Shown: positions 38,301 to 52,500, counted from the stretch's first letter. The stretch: 64,000 nt of DNA from Trichoplax sp. H2 (GCA_003344405.1 NOWV01000168.1:1-64000); one strand, 5' to 3'. Program-made: numbers and translations. The notes: generated by a model not told the origin, from the letters alone.

Positions 38301-39526
38301 CGAATAACTTAGTAGAATTGACAATATCCCATTGCTAGATTATAATCATCAGCGTGAGATATTCCATTTACTAATTTCATCATCATATTACTTAATCTAA
38401 TCTATTGAAGCGATCTTAATAAAAGGTGTTAGACTGTCTAGCAAGTGTAGGATGTTAGCGGATGGTGTGGATATCGGCTAATAAAGTGTTAAGTAATCGA
38501 TATTCTGCAAGTATTGTAACAAGATTGAACAGATGTGAGGCTATGGTAGTACATCGATACTGTTAATATACATTGTAATTGTAATTGGATCCATGCACGA
38601 GCGAAAACTATAATTTCGAATAAGGTGAGCATGGATTCCGATGGAATCTGATGCTATTGCTAATCCTAAATGAAGACTCTTACTGAAATCTCTAGGCAGG
38701 AAAGATGACCTAAATCAATGCAACGATTGCCTTCCAATCGACTACTCCAATAACTTCAAATCTGCAAAGATAGATCAATCAACGAGTAAGATTGTCGATA
38801 TCTTATTGCTCGATTAACAGCATGCGATGCTCTGTTTACTAATACTATCGGGTTATTCAATTGAATTTATTGAAGCGATGATAGCAAAAATGGAACTCAA
38901 TAAAAAGCGTTGAAAGGTGTTTGTTTCTTGTTCATTTTCAATCGACTAGAAAAGTCTTTCTCATTTTACAGTCAAATTTTCATTCTTTTTGTCCTTTACA
39001 AAGTTCTGTTTACTAATTTCATCATGTTATTCAATCTAATCTATTGAAAGGATCATAGTAAGGGTAGAGCGGTCGAACAAATGTTGAATGCTATTTGTTT
39101 CTTGTTCATTTTTAATCCATTCGAAAAGTATATATGCCGCCAACTTTAAAATTTTCTATTTTACTGAGAAATTCAAATTCTTTATATTCTTTACAGAGCT
39201 GTTATCAAATTTTATACCAATATTGTCAATGGGTGCAATAAAAGAATCGATTTAAGAAGCTTTAATGATACGTATGTTGCCATTTTACGTGGTTATCGTG
39301 TCTTGCCGTATTGCTGCCGACTATCTTAATGTCGATTTATATCTTCAAAAAATGAATTTATTTGCTATCCTTTTCTATGCTTGTAAGCAAGCTATTGTGT
39401 CTCGACTTATTCAAAATTGGAAACGTGATTTAGACAAGATCAATGATATAATTTACCTTCTAAATTCCAAATTTTATCCACAAGCCTTTTGGACTCAACA
39501 CCTTTGCCAGCACCTTCAGTTTCCAT
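32315..39526 (-). CDS. Coiled-coil protein of unknown identity, all introns phase 1
   Basis: Fifteen exons join in frame: 39457-39526, 37918-38028, 36618-36722, 35724-35828, 35424-35528, 35108-35212, 34885-35004, 34648-34779, 34392-34502, 34160-34216, 33559-33636, 33218-33316, 32954-33058, 32590-32679, and a tentative last exon 32315-32370, giving about 482 residues. The start is METEGAGKGVESKRLVDKIW. Heptad-rich segments such as EKESLRKENESLKKKVGNK, KKQLEEQLEKKENELKLHES and NKLQEKEDEMRRFE alternate with Ser/Asn/Asp-rich linkers. Every intron is phase 1 and five exons are exactly 105 nt (35 codons, five heptads), so most exons can be skipped without a frameshift. It has a golgin- or centrosome-protein look, but no family could be named. 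The last exon adds a short mildly hydrophobic tail and is the weakest part. Confidence 0.75.
35960..36235. repeat. Two-copy tandem duplication, about 129 bp, in the coiled-coil gene
   Basis: AAGAATTGAAAATATGAATT at 36041 recurs as AAGAATTGAAAATATGGATT at 36170, followed by ACTGATA(T/C)CACTATATC(G/A)TATGT in both copies. Lies in the intron 35829-36617. Confidence 0.85.
38140..39110. repeat. Tandem duplication, about 440 bp, in intron 1 of the coiled-coil gene
   Basis: ACGAGCATAAACTATAGTTT (38151) and CACGAGCGAAAACTATAATT (38595) begin two collinear, diverged copies that share CTAAATC(T/A)ATGCAACGATT and GAAGCGAT. A third partial copy at about 39000-39110 repeats TTTACTAATTTCATCATGTT and CTATTTGTTTCTTGTTCATTT. 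Confidence 0.8.
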
Positions 39527-40829
39527 TTATGTGAATTCTCGAGGCTACTTACGTCTGCTGGTATGGCTAGAAATTATTCAACCCTTGGCTTTAATGATAT
39601 CAATCTTCTTGATTGGCCAGTAGCAACCTATATTATAGTCGTAATAGATTGTCTATTGAATGGATATTGACTATTTGGTGTTTATGTTGACAGATACCAT
39701 CTGGAGGACGTGAACCTTCAACACTAATAAATAAAAAATGTCCTTATAACTATTGTTTTCGGCTCTAATTCAATTTCTACCTTTGGATAATACTATTCTT
39801 GTCAGTAAAATTTCTTCTTGTTGACAGTATGGAAATGGGTAGCAATAATTCCTTCCACTGCTGTACCAAAAGGTTTATATATCCAAGATTAGCAAAATCA
39901 TGATGATCGATAACGCTGCAAATGGCACAGTAGCTTACAGATTGGCTGCCTTAATTAATCGTTGACTTGTTTTCAAGTTTACCGGCAGCAGCGTTCAATT
40001 CTATTGCAACAGTGTGAATTAGATATGTATGTCGATATTATTAACGAGCATCAAAAGACTCTACAGTTACGACAATAGGTTAATCTGCGGGATAGCGGCA
40101 AAATCAAGCTAATCTTTCTTCATCATAAGATCATTTCAATCATAAAGTAATTCTCGAATTGATCCATGATCATTAGCAGTACCCTGCAAGACGTTGTACT
40201 GCAATACTATCAACTATCGCACACTATCCAAGACTTTCAAGCGACTATCAAAGAGCTCATTGGCAATGGAATAACAAAGTAGGAATAAACTCACTGTCTT
40301 GGTCACAATCTCGATTCTTTCAGTTCTTATTTACGTCTTTTACTTCGGTAGTTGTTCAATTTTGGCTTAGGCAACGATAATTCAACAGCAGAGGGGATAA
40401 ATGACCTCAAAATTGTCATCGAGAATTGAGGAGAAAACCAGCGTTGAGCGACTAACTTATTGTAGGAAGCAACCTACCAATCGATGGATAGGCAAGCTTA
40501 TTTATTGATATAGTGTTTATTATGGTGGATAGAGCAAGAACTTAATGACTTTTGCCTCGTAAATTGCAATTATAATAATATACGCATATACTTATTAAAA
40601 GCCGTCATTCACAGGCAGACAATTGGACAGACAAAAAGCAAAATAATATTCCTATGGATAGCAAGGTAGAAACGATAGGTTATTTCATACATGCATCCTC
40701 CAGGATTACTCCATAGGTGGATTGATTGGAAGCTTGCAATATGGATTTTAACCACGTTAATTGAGTTAGTGTTTTCCTCACTAAATGACTATTTAACAAT
40801 CACACGCTGAGATGAAGATGGAAATTAGA

Positions 40830-42760
40830 ATCGAGTTGCAGCGGCTCGTCTCTTGATTAAAATTTTGTACTTAAGCATTATGGAAAGGAAACTATTTTAA
40901 AGTTGCAAACTGAGGTCCTGTACCTATCGAAGTGAGTGTTTTATTTGGCTTTTGCCGACGACATGATAGAAGTAAAGATTTCTAAAATCAACGGAAATCG
41001 AGTAGTAGCAGCTCGTCTCTTGATTAAAATTTTGTATATAAGCATTATGGAAAGGAAGCAATTTTAAAGTTGCAAACTGAGCTACTGTACCTATCGAAAT
41101 GAGTATTTTATTTAGATTTTGCCGACGACATGATAGAAGTTAAAATTCCTAAAATCAACAGCTAGAAAGACTAAAATACTTTTTCAGAAAAGGAAAATAT
41201 CAATGGATACTTAGGCAAGAAAATGTCTAAAATGCACCATGAAGTATTCGGCTGGCAGAGTAAAAGGGAATACTGTTTGTTGTTTACTGGCAACATTATG
41301 CAGTAGTAAACAAATGTTCCTAGAATTAGCTGATAGGCTGGCTTATATAATTCTGCCTTATACAGTAAAAGTGATTCCTTTTATCGTTTGCCGACGACAT
41401 TATGTAGCAGTTAATAAATATTCCCTAGCACAGCATGATAGACGTAAGGTGTACAATTATGGGGACTTCTCACGCCTGTAAACGCTTACATTTTTGGCCT
41501 TTTATCGACAATATTATGAAATAAAGATTCCTAGAATAAGCCAATAGAATGACTGAAAAAGAAAATACTTTAATTCCTAATGAAATCTCTTTCTAATAGC
41601 TAATACTTTTGGCGTTTTCCGACGATGTTACAGTAAATAAATATTTCTAGAACAACCTGATATACACTAGGAATACAACGATAAGTGTAAACTTCTACTC
41701 CTAGAATGAATAGATCAAAGGGTATTAAAAAGACTGAAAAAGAAAATGTAGATCCTGTACATCCATTAAGCAAGGAAAGACTTAAATTACCTAATCAAGC
41801 CATTTTCTAACAGCTAATGCTGTTTAACAATCATTAACTGACAATATTATAGTAAATAACTATTTCCTAGAACCACCTGATATACGATAGGAATACAACG
41901 ATAAGTGTAAACTTCTACTCCTAGAATGAAAAGGTCGAAGGGAAAAGACTGAAAAAGAAATTGTTGATCCTGTACATCCATTAAGCAAGGAAAGACTTAA
42001 AATGCCTAATCAAGCTTCTTTCTAACAGCTAATGCTGTTATCATTAACTGACGATATTATAGTAAATAGCTATTTCCTAGAACCACCTGATATACACTAG
42101 GAATACAATGATAAGTACGAACTGCTAGCCCTAGAATAAACCAATAGAAAGGAAAAAGATTGAAAAAGAAAATATCAATACTGTACGTCTAGATATTAAG
42201 CAAGGAAGTACTTAATATACTTAGTGAAGCTTCCATCTATAACTATAGAAGCAAATACTTTTATCCTTTACTGGCGATATTATCATAAATAAATATCACC
42301 TAGTGCAACCCGATCCACGTCTGTTAAAGGAATACAATTTGAAGTAGGAGCTCTACTCCTATGAGCGCTAACATTTCTTTCGCCTTTTCTCGATGACATG
42401 AAATAAAAAATTCCTAGAATAAACTGATACAAAGACTGAAAAAATTTGTAAATGCGAATACATACTTTACTCAAGAAAATGTTTAAAATACCTAAAGAAG
42501 CTTCCTTTTAGTATAGTAGCAGCGAATACTTTTGTCGTTTACCGACAATACTACAGAAATGAATATTCGCTAGAACAACCTGATATACACTGGGGAGTGC
42601 AGGTAGAAGTATGAGCTTTTATTTGTAAGCGCTTATAATCTTTTACCTTTATCGATGACATCAGAGAACTGAAAATCCCTTGACATGAATTAATGTAAAG
42701 ACTTCAAAAGAAAATGTCAATGTATTCGTTAAGCAAGATTTTTCAGCGGTGTATAAAAGC
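40830..42760. repeat. Large degenerate tandem array
   Basis: The first two units (40830-41170) are nearly identical over about 167 bp (GCAGCTCGTCTCTTGATTAA, AGCATTATGGAAAGGAA, TTTGCCGACGACATGATAGA at about 40953 and 41120). More diverged units follow, marked by a CCGACGATATTATAGTAAAT-like core at about 41390, 41505, 41616, 41848, 42048, 42271, 42390, 42541 and 42650, and by CCTGATATACACTAGGAATA and CATTAAGCAAGGAAAGACTT. Confidence 0.85.
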
Positions 42761-42879
42761 ATCGTTGAAAGTGAGATAATAAATTTTGGAAGAATCAATC
42801 ACCCAAATTATTTTATAAATGGTTTATCCATAAAATTTTAAGTACTCCTGTCTTGGCTAAATTTGATGTTCATGGTTAG

Positions 42880-43490
42880 ATATCGCATTCTTGATTTTAT
42901 TTTAAAATGGCAATATTTATACCTACCGCTCTGCTGATTTACCGCATATTGTTAATATTATAAGTTATAAATGAATCTGTATTTTATCATTTACTGCTCA
43001 TATGTGTACAGTAGGTACTTAAAAGCATAGTAGATTGTAGTAAATTGATTTGAGAAGTAATTATTGACTTATTAGAAATTGGCAACACATTTATACCTGT
43101 CCATTTGCTCATTTATATTATTTTATAAATACAATAAGTGATGAATGTATATTTTACCATTTGCTATCAATGTGTACTGGCCTTGTAAAATAGAGTAAAT
43201 TGCAGTAAAATGATTGGAAGAGCAATTATAGACTCTCTTTGCAATCAAATTGCAATGAAAGAATTTGAAGAGCGATTATCGACTTATTATAAAATGTAAT
43301 ACATCTATACTAGCCGCTTTGCTCACTTACAATATTCATTCATGCTGCAAGTTATACGTACTAATGTCAGTCTCTGCAAGTTATGAATCTACTTGTATAT
43401 TTAATATATTTGTTATGCACATGGACTGGCATTATAAAGTATAGTAGATTGAAGTAAAATAATTGGAAGAGCGCTTAGGCTGTCGGTGTA
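42880..43490. repeat. Three-unit degenerate tandem repeat, about 170-210 bp
   Basis: Each unit contains ATTTATACCTxxCC-like sequence (about 42917, 43088, 43300), then AAGTTATxAATGxxTxTATTTTA, and ends with GTAGATTGxAGTAAAxTGATTxGAAGAG. It directly follows the previous array but has a different unit sequence. Confidence 0.75.
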
Positions 43491-45390
43491 TTTGACCTAA
43501 CTTAACCGACAGAATATAGATGATTAGATATAAATGGCATTGGATTTGCTTTCTAGCTTGTATCATAAGCCAACTAAAAAAGAAGACTCCGGCCAGGTAC
43601 TCGTATATCATCGTTACCGTCGCTGTCTAAAATTAACAGTCAATATAAAGAAAACTATAGCCCTCCTATCTTTCCTATCTCTGAAATTATTCTCTCTAGT
43701 CAATTTATAATTTCAATAAATATTCTACTGCAGCTATAGCCGTACTAGAATATTATTTAGACAACCTTAAGGAATCATAACTTGAATCGGTATAGCATAG
43801 TGTATACCGACGTTTGAAATCAGGGATTGGCCGACAGTATCTGTAGTAGGATGGTAAATATGCTGTAAGGCACCGAAATCCAAACGAATTGATACATAGC
43901 ACGATCTTAATTATTTTTTATTTGCCATTCTCATGCATGGTGTGCCATTCATAATTGTTATATATTAAAAATGGAGTGAAAGTTGTTTTAAATGGAGGAA
44001 TTAGCTTAACGTAATACTGGTACGATTACTTGACGATAATCTTTCATTCCCCACTACGTTGAGTTAAACGATAGTAATTAAGCTACCATTGATAATTGCT
44101 ATGTGTATGTTCCTTTCAAGGATTTTGATTTAGGATAGCATTGACTGCCGGTAAGAGTAGGCCAACGACGTAAAAGTGTCGAAATAGTCCTGGTTGTAGG
44201 TCATCATTTCAGAGAAAATTGTTGTCTTATTTCTGTGGTACTGTAATATTGCAGAATCGAATAATGAGCTACTTAATTAAACTCCGCCTTGTTGTCTTCT
44301 CTGTCAATATTTAACAGATTTTTGCAATTAGCTTCAGTTATGAGAGATTTCAAATGGAAATACAGTCGAAATAGGGCCCCGTTGGTACATAAACATAAAC
44401 TAGCCGCGGTTTACGCAATGTCCGAAGCTATCCCGACTTGCGTTATTTAGCATGATGGGACTCGTTTTACCTTGTGTTATACATTATTGTAATACAATCC
44501 GAAAATAGCTTCAGATGGAGGTTATAATGCAGCCTTTATGCATAATGGTGATCCATTGTAGACGAATAGATTAAAGATAGATATTCGTTGGTAATTAGTC
44601 TGACGAATCAATTTGTGGAATAAGTTGTAATTTGACAGGAAATTGAAATTCTAGTCACAATAGTCTGGAACGCTTTATCGCCATTATACAATGATAATGT
44701 CTAGATCTAGTTCGAACATTTATTTCTGTAAAAGAAATCCTTTCACTGCTGCATGTGATTGCAATAACAAATTGTCAGTAGATACTTGAAGTAGGACGAA
44801 CCTTTCCATTATACAGACAATCGGATAAACAGCGAGTCTGGTAATAAAATAAACCCTGCCGGGCTGCTTATAGTGTTAAATTGAATTAATGTACTCTAGC
44901 CGAACCCATTAACTGTGGCTTAACTTGTAATATAATACACAATACAATTACATTTATATTAAAGCTTAACATAGCATGCATTAGTATTTAGCTTGAGTAG
45001 TAGGGAAAAAGTGGCTAGGTTTAAATTCCCTATTGAGGACTAAACAATGCTTTAATAACTGCGATTTTAGGGCGAGGCTATATTTTATAGACTATTATAG
45101 TGGAAGGGGAAATTATTGGTTACTTTAGTATTTATTAATAGCAATAGTACTCGTATAAAGAATCAATAGCTAATAGCCCAATGACTAGAAAGGGCTTATG
45201 GCACTGGAGCTCATGAGTCTAGGTTATAGTAATCTAGTGTGTAAGCGAGAGGATTAATGGAGCACTATGGGACACTATACAATATTGATTCCATCAACAA
45301 CAGGGCTACCATGGCAGCAGACTAGTAGCAGCCAATTTCACCTCCATTATCAATCAACCGCTTTCTTATATAGAATTAACACTAGGATTA

Positions 45391-45447
45391 CCTACAGCAT
45401 GGACAACTAGAAAAAGCCCGCTTTTTCTAGTTGTCCATGCCTACAGC
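45391..45447. mobile_element. Perfect foldback element flanked by 8-bp direct repeats
   Basis: Arms 45397-45417 (GCATGGACAACTAGAAAAAG followed by C) and 45420-45440 are exact reverse complements with only CC between. The direct repeat CCTACAGC flanks it at 45391-45398 and 45440-45447. An 8-bp target-site duplication is typical of hAT-type insertions, but the element is only about 41 bp and codes for nothing. It could also be a templated-repair insertion. Perfect arms imply a recent origin. Confidence 0.6.
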
Positions 45448-48400
45448 TATAGCAATTGCACTATTTTCATAATGATCATGGTAAACTGATGCGCTTATCA
45501 CTGCAGAACATATTATTCTGAGTTTTGAACGGCTTAAAGGCATTAATTTAAGGTATAATGTAGGATAAAATAATATTCCCTAATAATTGTTATTCTACAG
45601 GCATCCAAAAAATAATCTAATATTATTAGCAGAACTTCTTTACTCCTAAATTGACCTAATTTATGAAATAATATTATTTGAGGGCTATTTAAAAATATGT
45701 CGTCGATAAATTTTTCAACATGTAGTTAACATAATAGTCTACTCTTTGCCGTATTAGTTTGTAGAGTTTAATCAATTTCAGACAGATACTTTTCTTACAT
45801 ATTTTAAAAAGTTAAATGTCCTTACAATTACTGATATTACAGAATATCAAAATGTAATGTTACTATTAACAAATATGTAACTGATATCACATTGAATAAG
45901 GCATTTAGTTATTAAAATCATCTTATCTAAGCATTTATCTCTACTACCGTATTATCGAAACTTGCGAAAAATCATACCAATCTTTTTGATAAACTGTATA
46001 TTGTAACTAAAAATAATGAAATTCATCCCACAATTAGAGGATATTAATAGCATAGTAAAAAAATAAATGGCAAGAACTAAAAGTATCAATTAATCGTATC
46101 CATTAATGAGCCATATTATTATGCTGTTCTATTTTTAATATATTGATTTATCATAAGCTTAATACCTTCTTAGAATGAAAAGAATAAAAAATAATTTATA
46201 TGAATTGGATGTATTATCCTCATCAACTAGTTGGCCATATAATAATGAAATTCTATTTTTAATATATTGACTTGTTATTAGCTAAATATCTTTCGAAATG
46301 ACAGGAATGACCATAATTACTGCATTCATTACATCCGTATCTTAACATATAGTTTGTGCACCTTAACATATACCGAAGCTGTCATATGCCAAATTTATAT
46401 TTTATTGCGATACTATGTTGTAAAATTAATAAGATATCGAATTTTCAATCGGATTCACACTTAATCATAGACAGATTTTGATACTTGTTGATACTGTCAA
46501 AAATCATCACTTTTATATGCACTAGAAATTAAATTAAGAAGTTAATGTGTTACATGATTTATTGGCATTAAATGATGAATTTTAAAATTACTTAAAATAA
46601 ATATTTTTTTACTCCTAAAAATCAAAAAGAGTAAGCTAGGAAAATTGTAATTATGAATGTTACATTTTAATAGAATATTTTTGTGTATTCGTACCTTAAC
46701 GATTAAATTGATAAAATTAACAGGACAGTCAAAACTGTAATCTGGATAACTTTACGTATATATTCTATAAAACTACCAATATAACGTATTAATTATTATT
46801 TCGGTTGGCTCAAGGTTACTTTATTTGGTATATGCTGACTTGGAGAAATTTATAGGAACCTATAGAAAATTACAACTATTTATGCTGCCTAGTCCGGTAT
46901 TGTTCGGAACTTACACTAATGGGAAGTGGCAGTGGAAAAAACACGCCGACATAACTTTCTATGCATATAACAGATTACCGTTATTGTGAGAGAGCATATC
47001 CAGATAAAAGAAATAAATCTATAAATACTAGTTCAATTGCCTAATTCTGATTACGAAAGACGCTTTAATTAATAAGTAGGTCATGCCGAAATTACTGTTG
47101 GTATAATTTTATCGAAGTGACGATACTTACATTCAAGCAGCCACCTGAAGAATAGAAAATAAGAAGGATTCTTTCTTGAAAGTTCATACTGGATAAACTT
47201 ATTCTGGAATATCATTTAATTTTACTTTTAGATACTGTTGTAAAATATGATGTATCTATTTACTATTAAACAATTTTTAATGAAGGACAATCGCTTGTGA
47301 CTAATATTCTCTCAACTGTTAACGGTTAGTCATTATATTATCGCTAAATTGATGCTGTCTTTCAGTTAATTATTAGCGTGATAATAACTTAATCTATTTA
47401 AAGATTCAGCATTGAAGAATTTAACTTTCCAGTTGAAATTAAAATGCGCATAGCGTTATCAAACAACTTATTCATTATGTTGGCGACAGAACTTATTAAC
47501 ATCAATTTTAAAAGACCCTACAACATGTAGCACTATAACTACACTACTTTAATATAAAAATATTCCCTTACTGTGTAATCTGACCTACGACCTGTTTTTA
47601 TCTATTCCTTGAAAACTACTGTCTACTTATGGTTATAGAAAATTCAATATCACCCTTAAATATAAAAGAAAGTAATATAATAAAGAATGAATTGATTTCT
47701 TAAGAGTCAGATGTTAACAACTACTCTAAATGATTTCTAGCTAAATATAACATGACCTTAATTATTCGTCTTGGAAACTGGTTGAATGTCAGTTATTTTT
47801 AGTTCAATAAAATAATAACCATTTCAATATACAGTAAATCACTTTCAAAGTAGATTTTAATTACGCCTCTGAGTGACAATCACACGTTATAAATCATTGA
47901 CACAAGCAATTATAATAGCTAGCTTTTGAAGTAGAAAATGATGAAAAAAGTCGATACAAATTTTAATGCAATCATGAATAATTAGACGATGAAACTAAAA
48001 ATTGTAGTAATCATGATTAATAAAATATATTTTCCATTCATCTCGTTACAAAAGTGAGCATCGTTTATAGACTGTTGTATGAGAATTGATTCACGTCAGA
48101 GATTTGATGACTTTAAAGTCAATTCGTCATTTACGTCAATAAGGTATTGTATTCATTTGTACCCATTCATGACATGGCTAACTCTAAATTAAGCTATCAT
48201 TTTATATGCCTAAAGGAATTAAGATAATTTATTTTAATGGCATCATTAATTCCATCAAGGTCATCTAAATTTATATTCTATTTAGATTGAAAGCACTCAT
48301 TATCATGAAACTAGCAACAAGTTGAAATTGGATAGCAAGAAGAAATTGAAATAATCCCCCAATTATTTTGATAATTCATCTAAATAATCCATTGGTGATA

Positions 48401-49566
48401 ATAAAAATAATGATTTGATCCAATCAACACCTCTAACCCATGGCTATGGCATGAAACTCAAACTTATATAAGTATAGAAAACACTACAAGGTATCTGTCT
48501 CTTTCTTAAGTATACCATGATGATTGGATCAATCATTTGAGTATATGCAGCCTTGATTAAACTTTATCATCACATGATGATTGGAATGGATTGTTCGCCA
48601 CCTGATTAGTTACGTCATTCTTTATCTTGTCTACCTCGATAGCTAAATTGCCATAGCAACCGGATTGCTGGTCTTATTATCGTCACAAATTGTTTTTCTA
48701 CTTGTTATTGCTAAAACAGGACAATAATATAATCGAAGCAGAAGAGCTCCTCTACTTTTGTCTCATAACTTTCTACAAGGGTCGTGTTATAATCAATGCA
48801 GTCTTTTCTTCTCATTTATTATTAAAAAAAACAAAAATCTACCACTAAGGCAAATTATACAAACCCATTGACAGCGATACAACTTGTTGAATTTGAACAG
48901 CGAACTAGGTTGGCGAATTTGCATAGACGTCCTCAAATTGATATCATCTTCGTTTCTTTTTGGTTATTCCTCAACATCAGATAGTATTTTTAACCCTAAA
49001 GCGTAGCTCAACAAAAAAACTAATCGATATCAAGTCATTACAACGCTAATTCTAAATTATTTCTTCTCCAAATTGTTTCAAATATCGGATCGACTATTGA
49101 ACATCTTGAGCTATCCCATCCTCCAACAGGTTATACCCATTAATCTTGCCATCGTATCAAGTATCCATTTACTTTACTCCTCAAGGATAGCCATTAATCG
49201 AACAGCAAGCTGATTAGAAATAATATTGGATCATAAAATTCCTCAATCCGCATAAAGACTTATTATTCCAATTGAAACCATTTAAAGAAAGAAATCGCTT
49301 TACATTCCATTAAAATAATTGGATTGATACTATAGATTGCACACATCAATTTATTCTTTCCGTCGCGATATTGCTTAACTTCATAGGCTTCAGCCTTAAA
49401 TATTGACATCCAGAGATCAAGAATAGTATGTATTGACTCTGATTGGCATTAATCCATTGGAAAATCACTTTATAACTCTGCTGTTAGATATCCTACATAA
49501 TTATTGGCTATTGTCTACAAGAGTAAGAAAACGTTTCCAACTTACCGTTGATTGTATTACCCAAAG

Positions 49567-52500
49567 ATGGGTGCAGTATTAAGTAGGAAAGTACAACTGG
49601 CTAGTGACGACAGTTGGAAATACACTGTTCGTAATGATGACGACGACGGAGGTGAAGAAAATAAAAAAAATAATCAAGAGAATTATCATACTATAAGTAA
49701 ATTATTAAACTCTACTCATCAAACAAGTACAGTTCCAGCCATGACTAGCAATAGTAAAGCTTATAAAGAGCTAAAATTCGATTACGAATACACTTGGCCA
49801 TTCGAAAATCTTGTTCTTGAAGGAGGTGGTAGTAAAGGGATGGCCTACGTTGGTACTCTTAAGGTTAGTTTGATAAAGTAAACATCTCCATCATTTGCTT
49901 TGATAATCATTCATGTAATGAATAGCAATATTATCAAGCATAAATAAAATAAATCAAGTAATTTAAACCTAGTGGAGCATATCGCTATAATAAAAAGTCG
50001 CTCGTATCTTTCTTAAACAACATCATCCCTAAAATCTGACCTTAGTGATGAAATCAACTTCATTTTCGGTATTTTATTACAAAGTCCGCGGTTAAGGAGC
50101 ACATATAGCAATCACTGAGAATTTAATTACCGAATGATAAAAGTCAGACAATAACTCATTTATATTCCATTTTTGTTTTACCTTATTTTAATACGGATGA
50201 AACGATAACTTTTTTTCTTGGTTTTTGCATTACGTACCTTATCAGTTCTATGATGTTGCTGTTGATATAAAGAATCAACCATCATAGCATAAATTCAGAT
50301 GCTTTAAAGTCTCAAATTCTATTGCATAAATATATGAATTTTAAAGATAAGAGCATCAATTGAAAGTTTAACTCTACCATAGATTCATTGGCAATTTATG
50401 ATAAGCATGTTAAACCTATCGGTTGAAATTTGACTTTAAATTCTTATAATGATATAGGATAACGCATTGAGTAATTTATTATTTTATGATAGCGATCCAT
50501 TTGCATTAAATAGTTATTAATCAATGGAAGATATTCTATGTATGATACGTTTAGTACAGTCTAACCTATTTTTGCCTAATTCTAGTTACTTAAAAAACCG
50601 GTCATTAACATAACCTGCTTACTGATGTAGTGATTTTATTGTAAAGAGTTGAATCGAACAAGTAACAAGGATGACCGACTTTATTTCATTCAATTTAGCG
50701 CGTTTTAGGATAGATATAAGATTAAAGTTAGCGTGGTCATCAGTATTTTTTCTGAGCTGTTACACTTTAAAATAACTACCAAGCTCAAATTTAATATTTT
50801 GATACGGTAAGATACTGACCTTGAGGTATGAAGATGACGGTTTCCTATTACTAATTTGCCCTCTTTTCCCTCTGATCACTTCATTATTCAAAGGCATTAT
50901 TATAATCTACAACATGCAGTGATTATTTGATGCCAGTGGGTATTAATTCTCAGAATTCATAATTATACTATAAATTGTTTCTTAATCCACGCACACAAAA
51001 ATATCGGAGCCAACAAACTACATTAATGAAGGATACTTTTCAACCTTGAATTTATGCTCGTACTTAGTTTGTACCATTGGATGGCTTATATTGACAAAGC
51101 TTGAATCCTTTTAAACGACAGCTAGTCATTTTTATCTTTACTGCTTTATTCTAGCGGATTGGGTAATTAACTTTACAAATGATGATTGTTATACCGTCCA
51201 AACGTTATAAAATTTTATTCTGCCTCAATTTTTCGTACCCTACTAATACACGAATTGAATAATATTTCGTATAGAATCGAGTATCGTGTAGTTCCAAACA
51301 TTTAGTAATAATCAAGAAATTATAATATTGCAATAGTCAAATTGAAAATAAACGATTTACGCACGAAACAAATGTTGTATCATTTACTCCTGAAATTTTA
51401 TGGGATACCCAATCAGTCAAAATTTCGCTACGTCTACGCTTGTACTGATATTTTCAAATGTGGGTAAATTTGTGATCTAAAATTATATAAAATTAGTTGT
51501 AGATGAAATAGATATTTCAAGACTAAATACGGCAGCAGATATTCATCAGTGCCGCTTTGGATTTTATTAGATAGTACTATTTTTAATGTTTTCTTCAGCC
51601 TGTTTGATCCCTACGAAAGCGATCTGCATATAGCAAGCGTCTGAATTCTTTTAAAGGGTGTTCTAAACATACGCATAGAATAGATATTTTGCTGACTGTG
51701 TAAACATCATATTCAACTTTGACATCTCTTTTACGCCGAATAATATAACACCTAGAAACCGTCGCATACCACTCTCATCATACAGGTCTTAGTTAGCCTA
51801 GGAAAAAAATAAATTCGACAGTAAAAATCATTTTTTTCCTATTGCCCATCGATAACACCAATTCGACATCATCCACAAACAGTCCGATTTGACTTTATAC
51901 TTTAATCAAGAAATTTCTTCAAAAAGAAATCATTGTCTATAGTCAGAAAAAACTCCTTAGGTGCCAACTGAAAATGATGAATTGTTTTCTTTCAATCTAA
52001 CTAGAAGCTTATGCCCATTCTTTCCTGCTACATACCTTTCTATCGATATTTTGTTGTCTAGTTTTTCAATCCCATTCAGGATCGATGCCACGCCTTATGT
52101 ATATATACAGTATATGCCGCCGCTATTGATTCAAGTTTAACTACGCCATTTTCTATTATAATTATTTCCCTCCTCTGTTAGTAATTCTTGCCTGTCTATC
52201 TACTATGATAAAGTCTTGCATCATTTTTCTATTCAATGTTTTTTACCCTATAGCGATAAGAATCGGGTTTAAGTAATTTTGATTTAATTTCCATTCCGAT
52301 TAGTTTTTGCTAGCAGTAATAGGAATCATCCTTTACATTTAGAGAGCGTATTTTATCATGGACTTCTAACAAGCCCCCTGATTTTATATACTAGTCTGTC
52401 GTAGTAATGATAGAGAGGTGTAGACTTGTCGTTGTGGACGATTTTTCGCTAGCAGCAATGATCTAAGAATTTTATTTTACTAGGAAGTTGGAGGGCATAT

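Larger units (their letters stand above)
39527..49566. other. Gene-poor 10-kb region
   Basis: No gene model could be supported. Between 39541 and 40300 several short plus-strand frames read like helical protein fragments (for example 40167-40283, 38 codons with QYYQLSHTIQDF), possibly remnants of a decayed gene. From 40830 to 43490 two tandem arrays dominate. From 43500 to 49566 the DNA is AT-rich with only a foldback element at 45391-45447 standing out. Confidence 0.45.
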
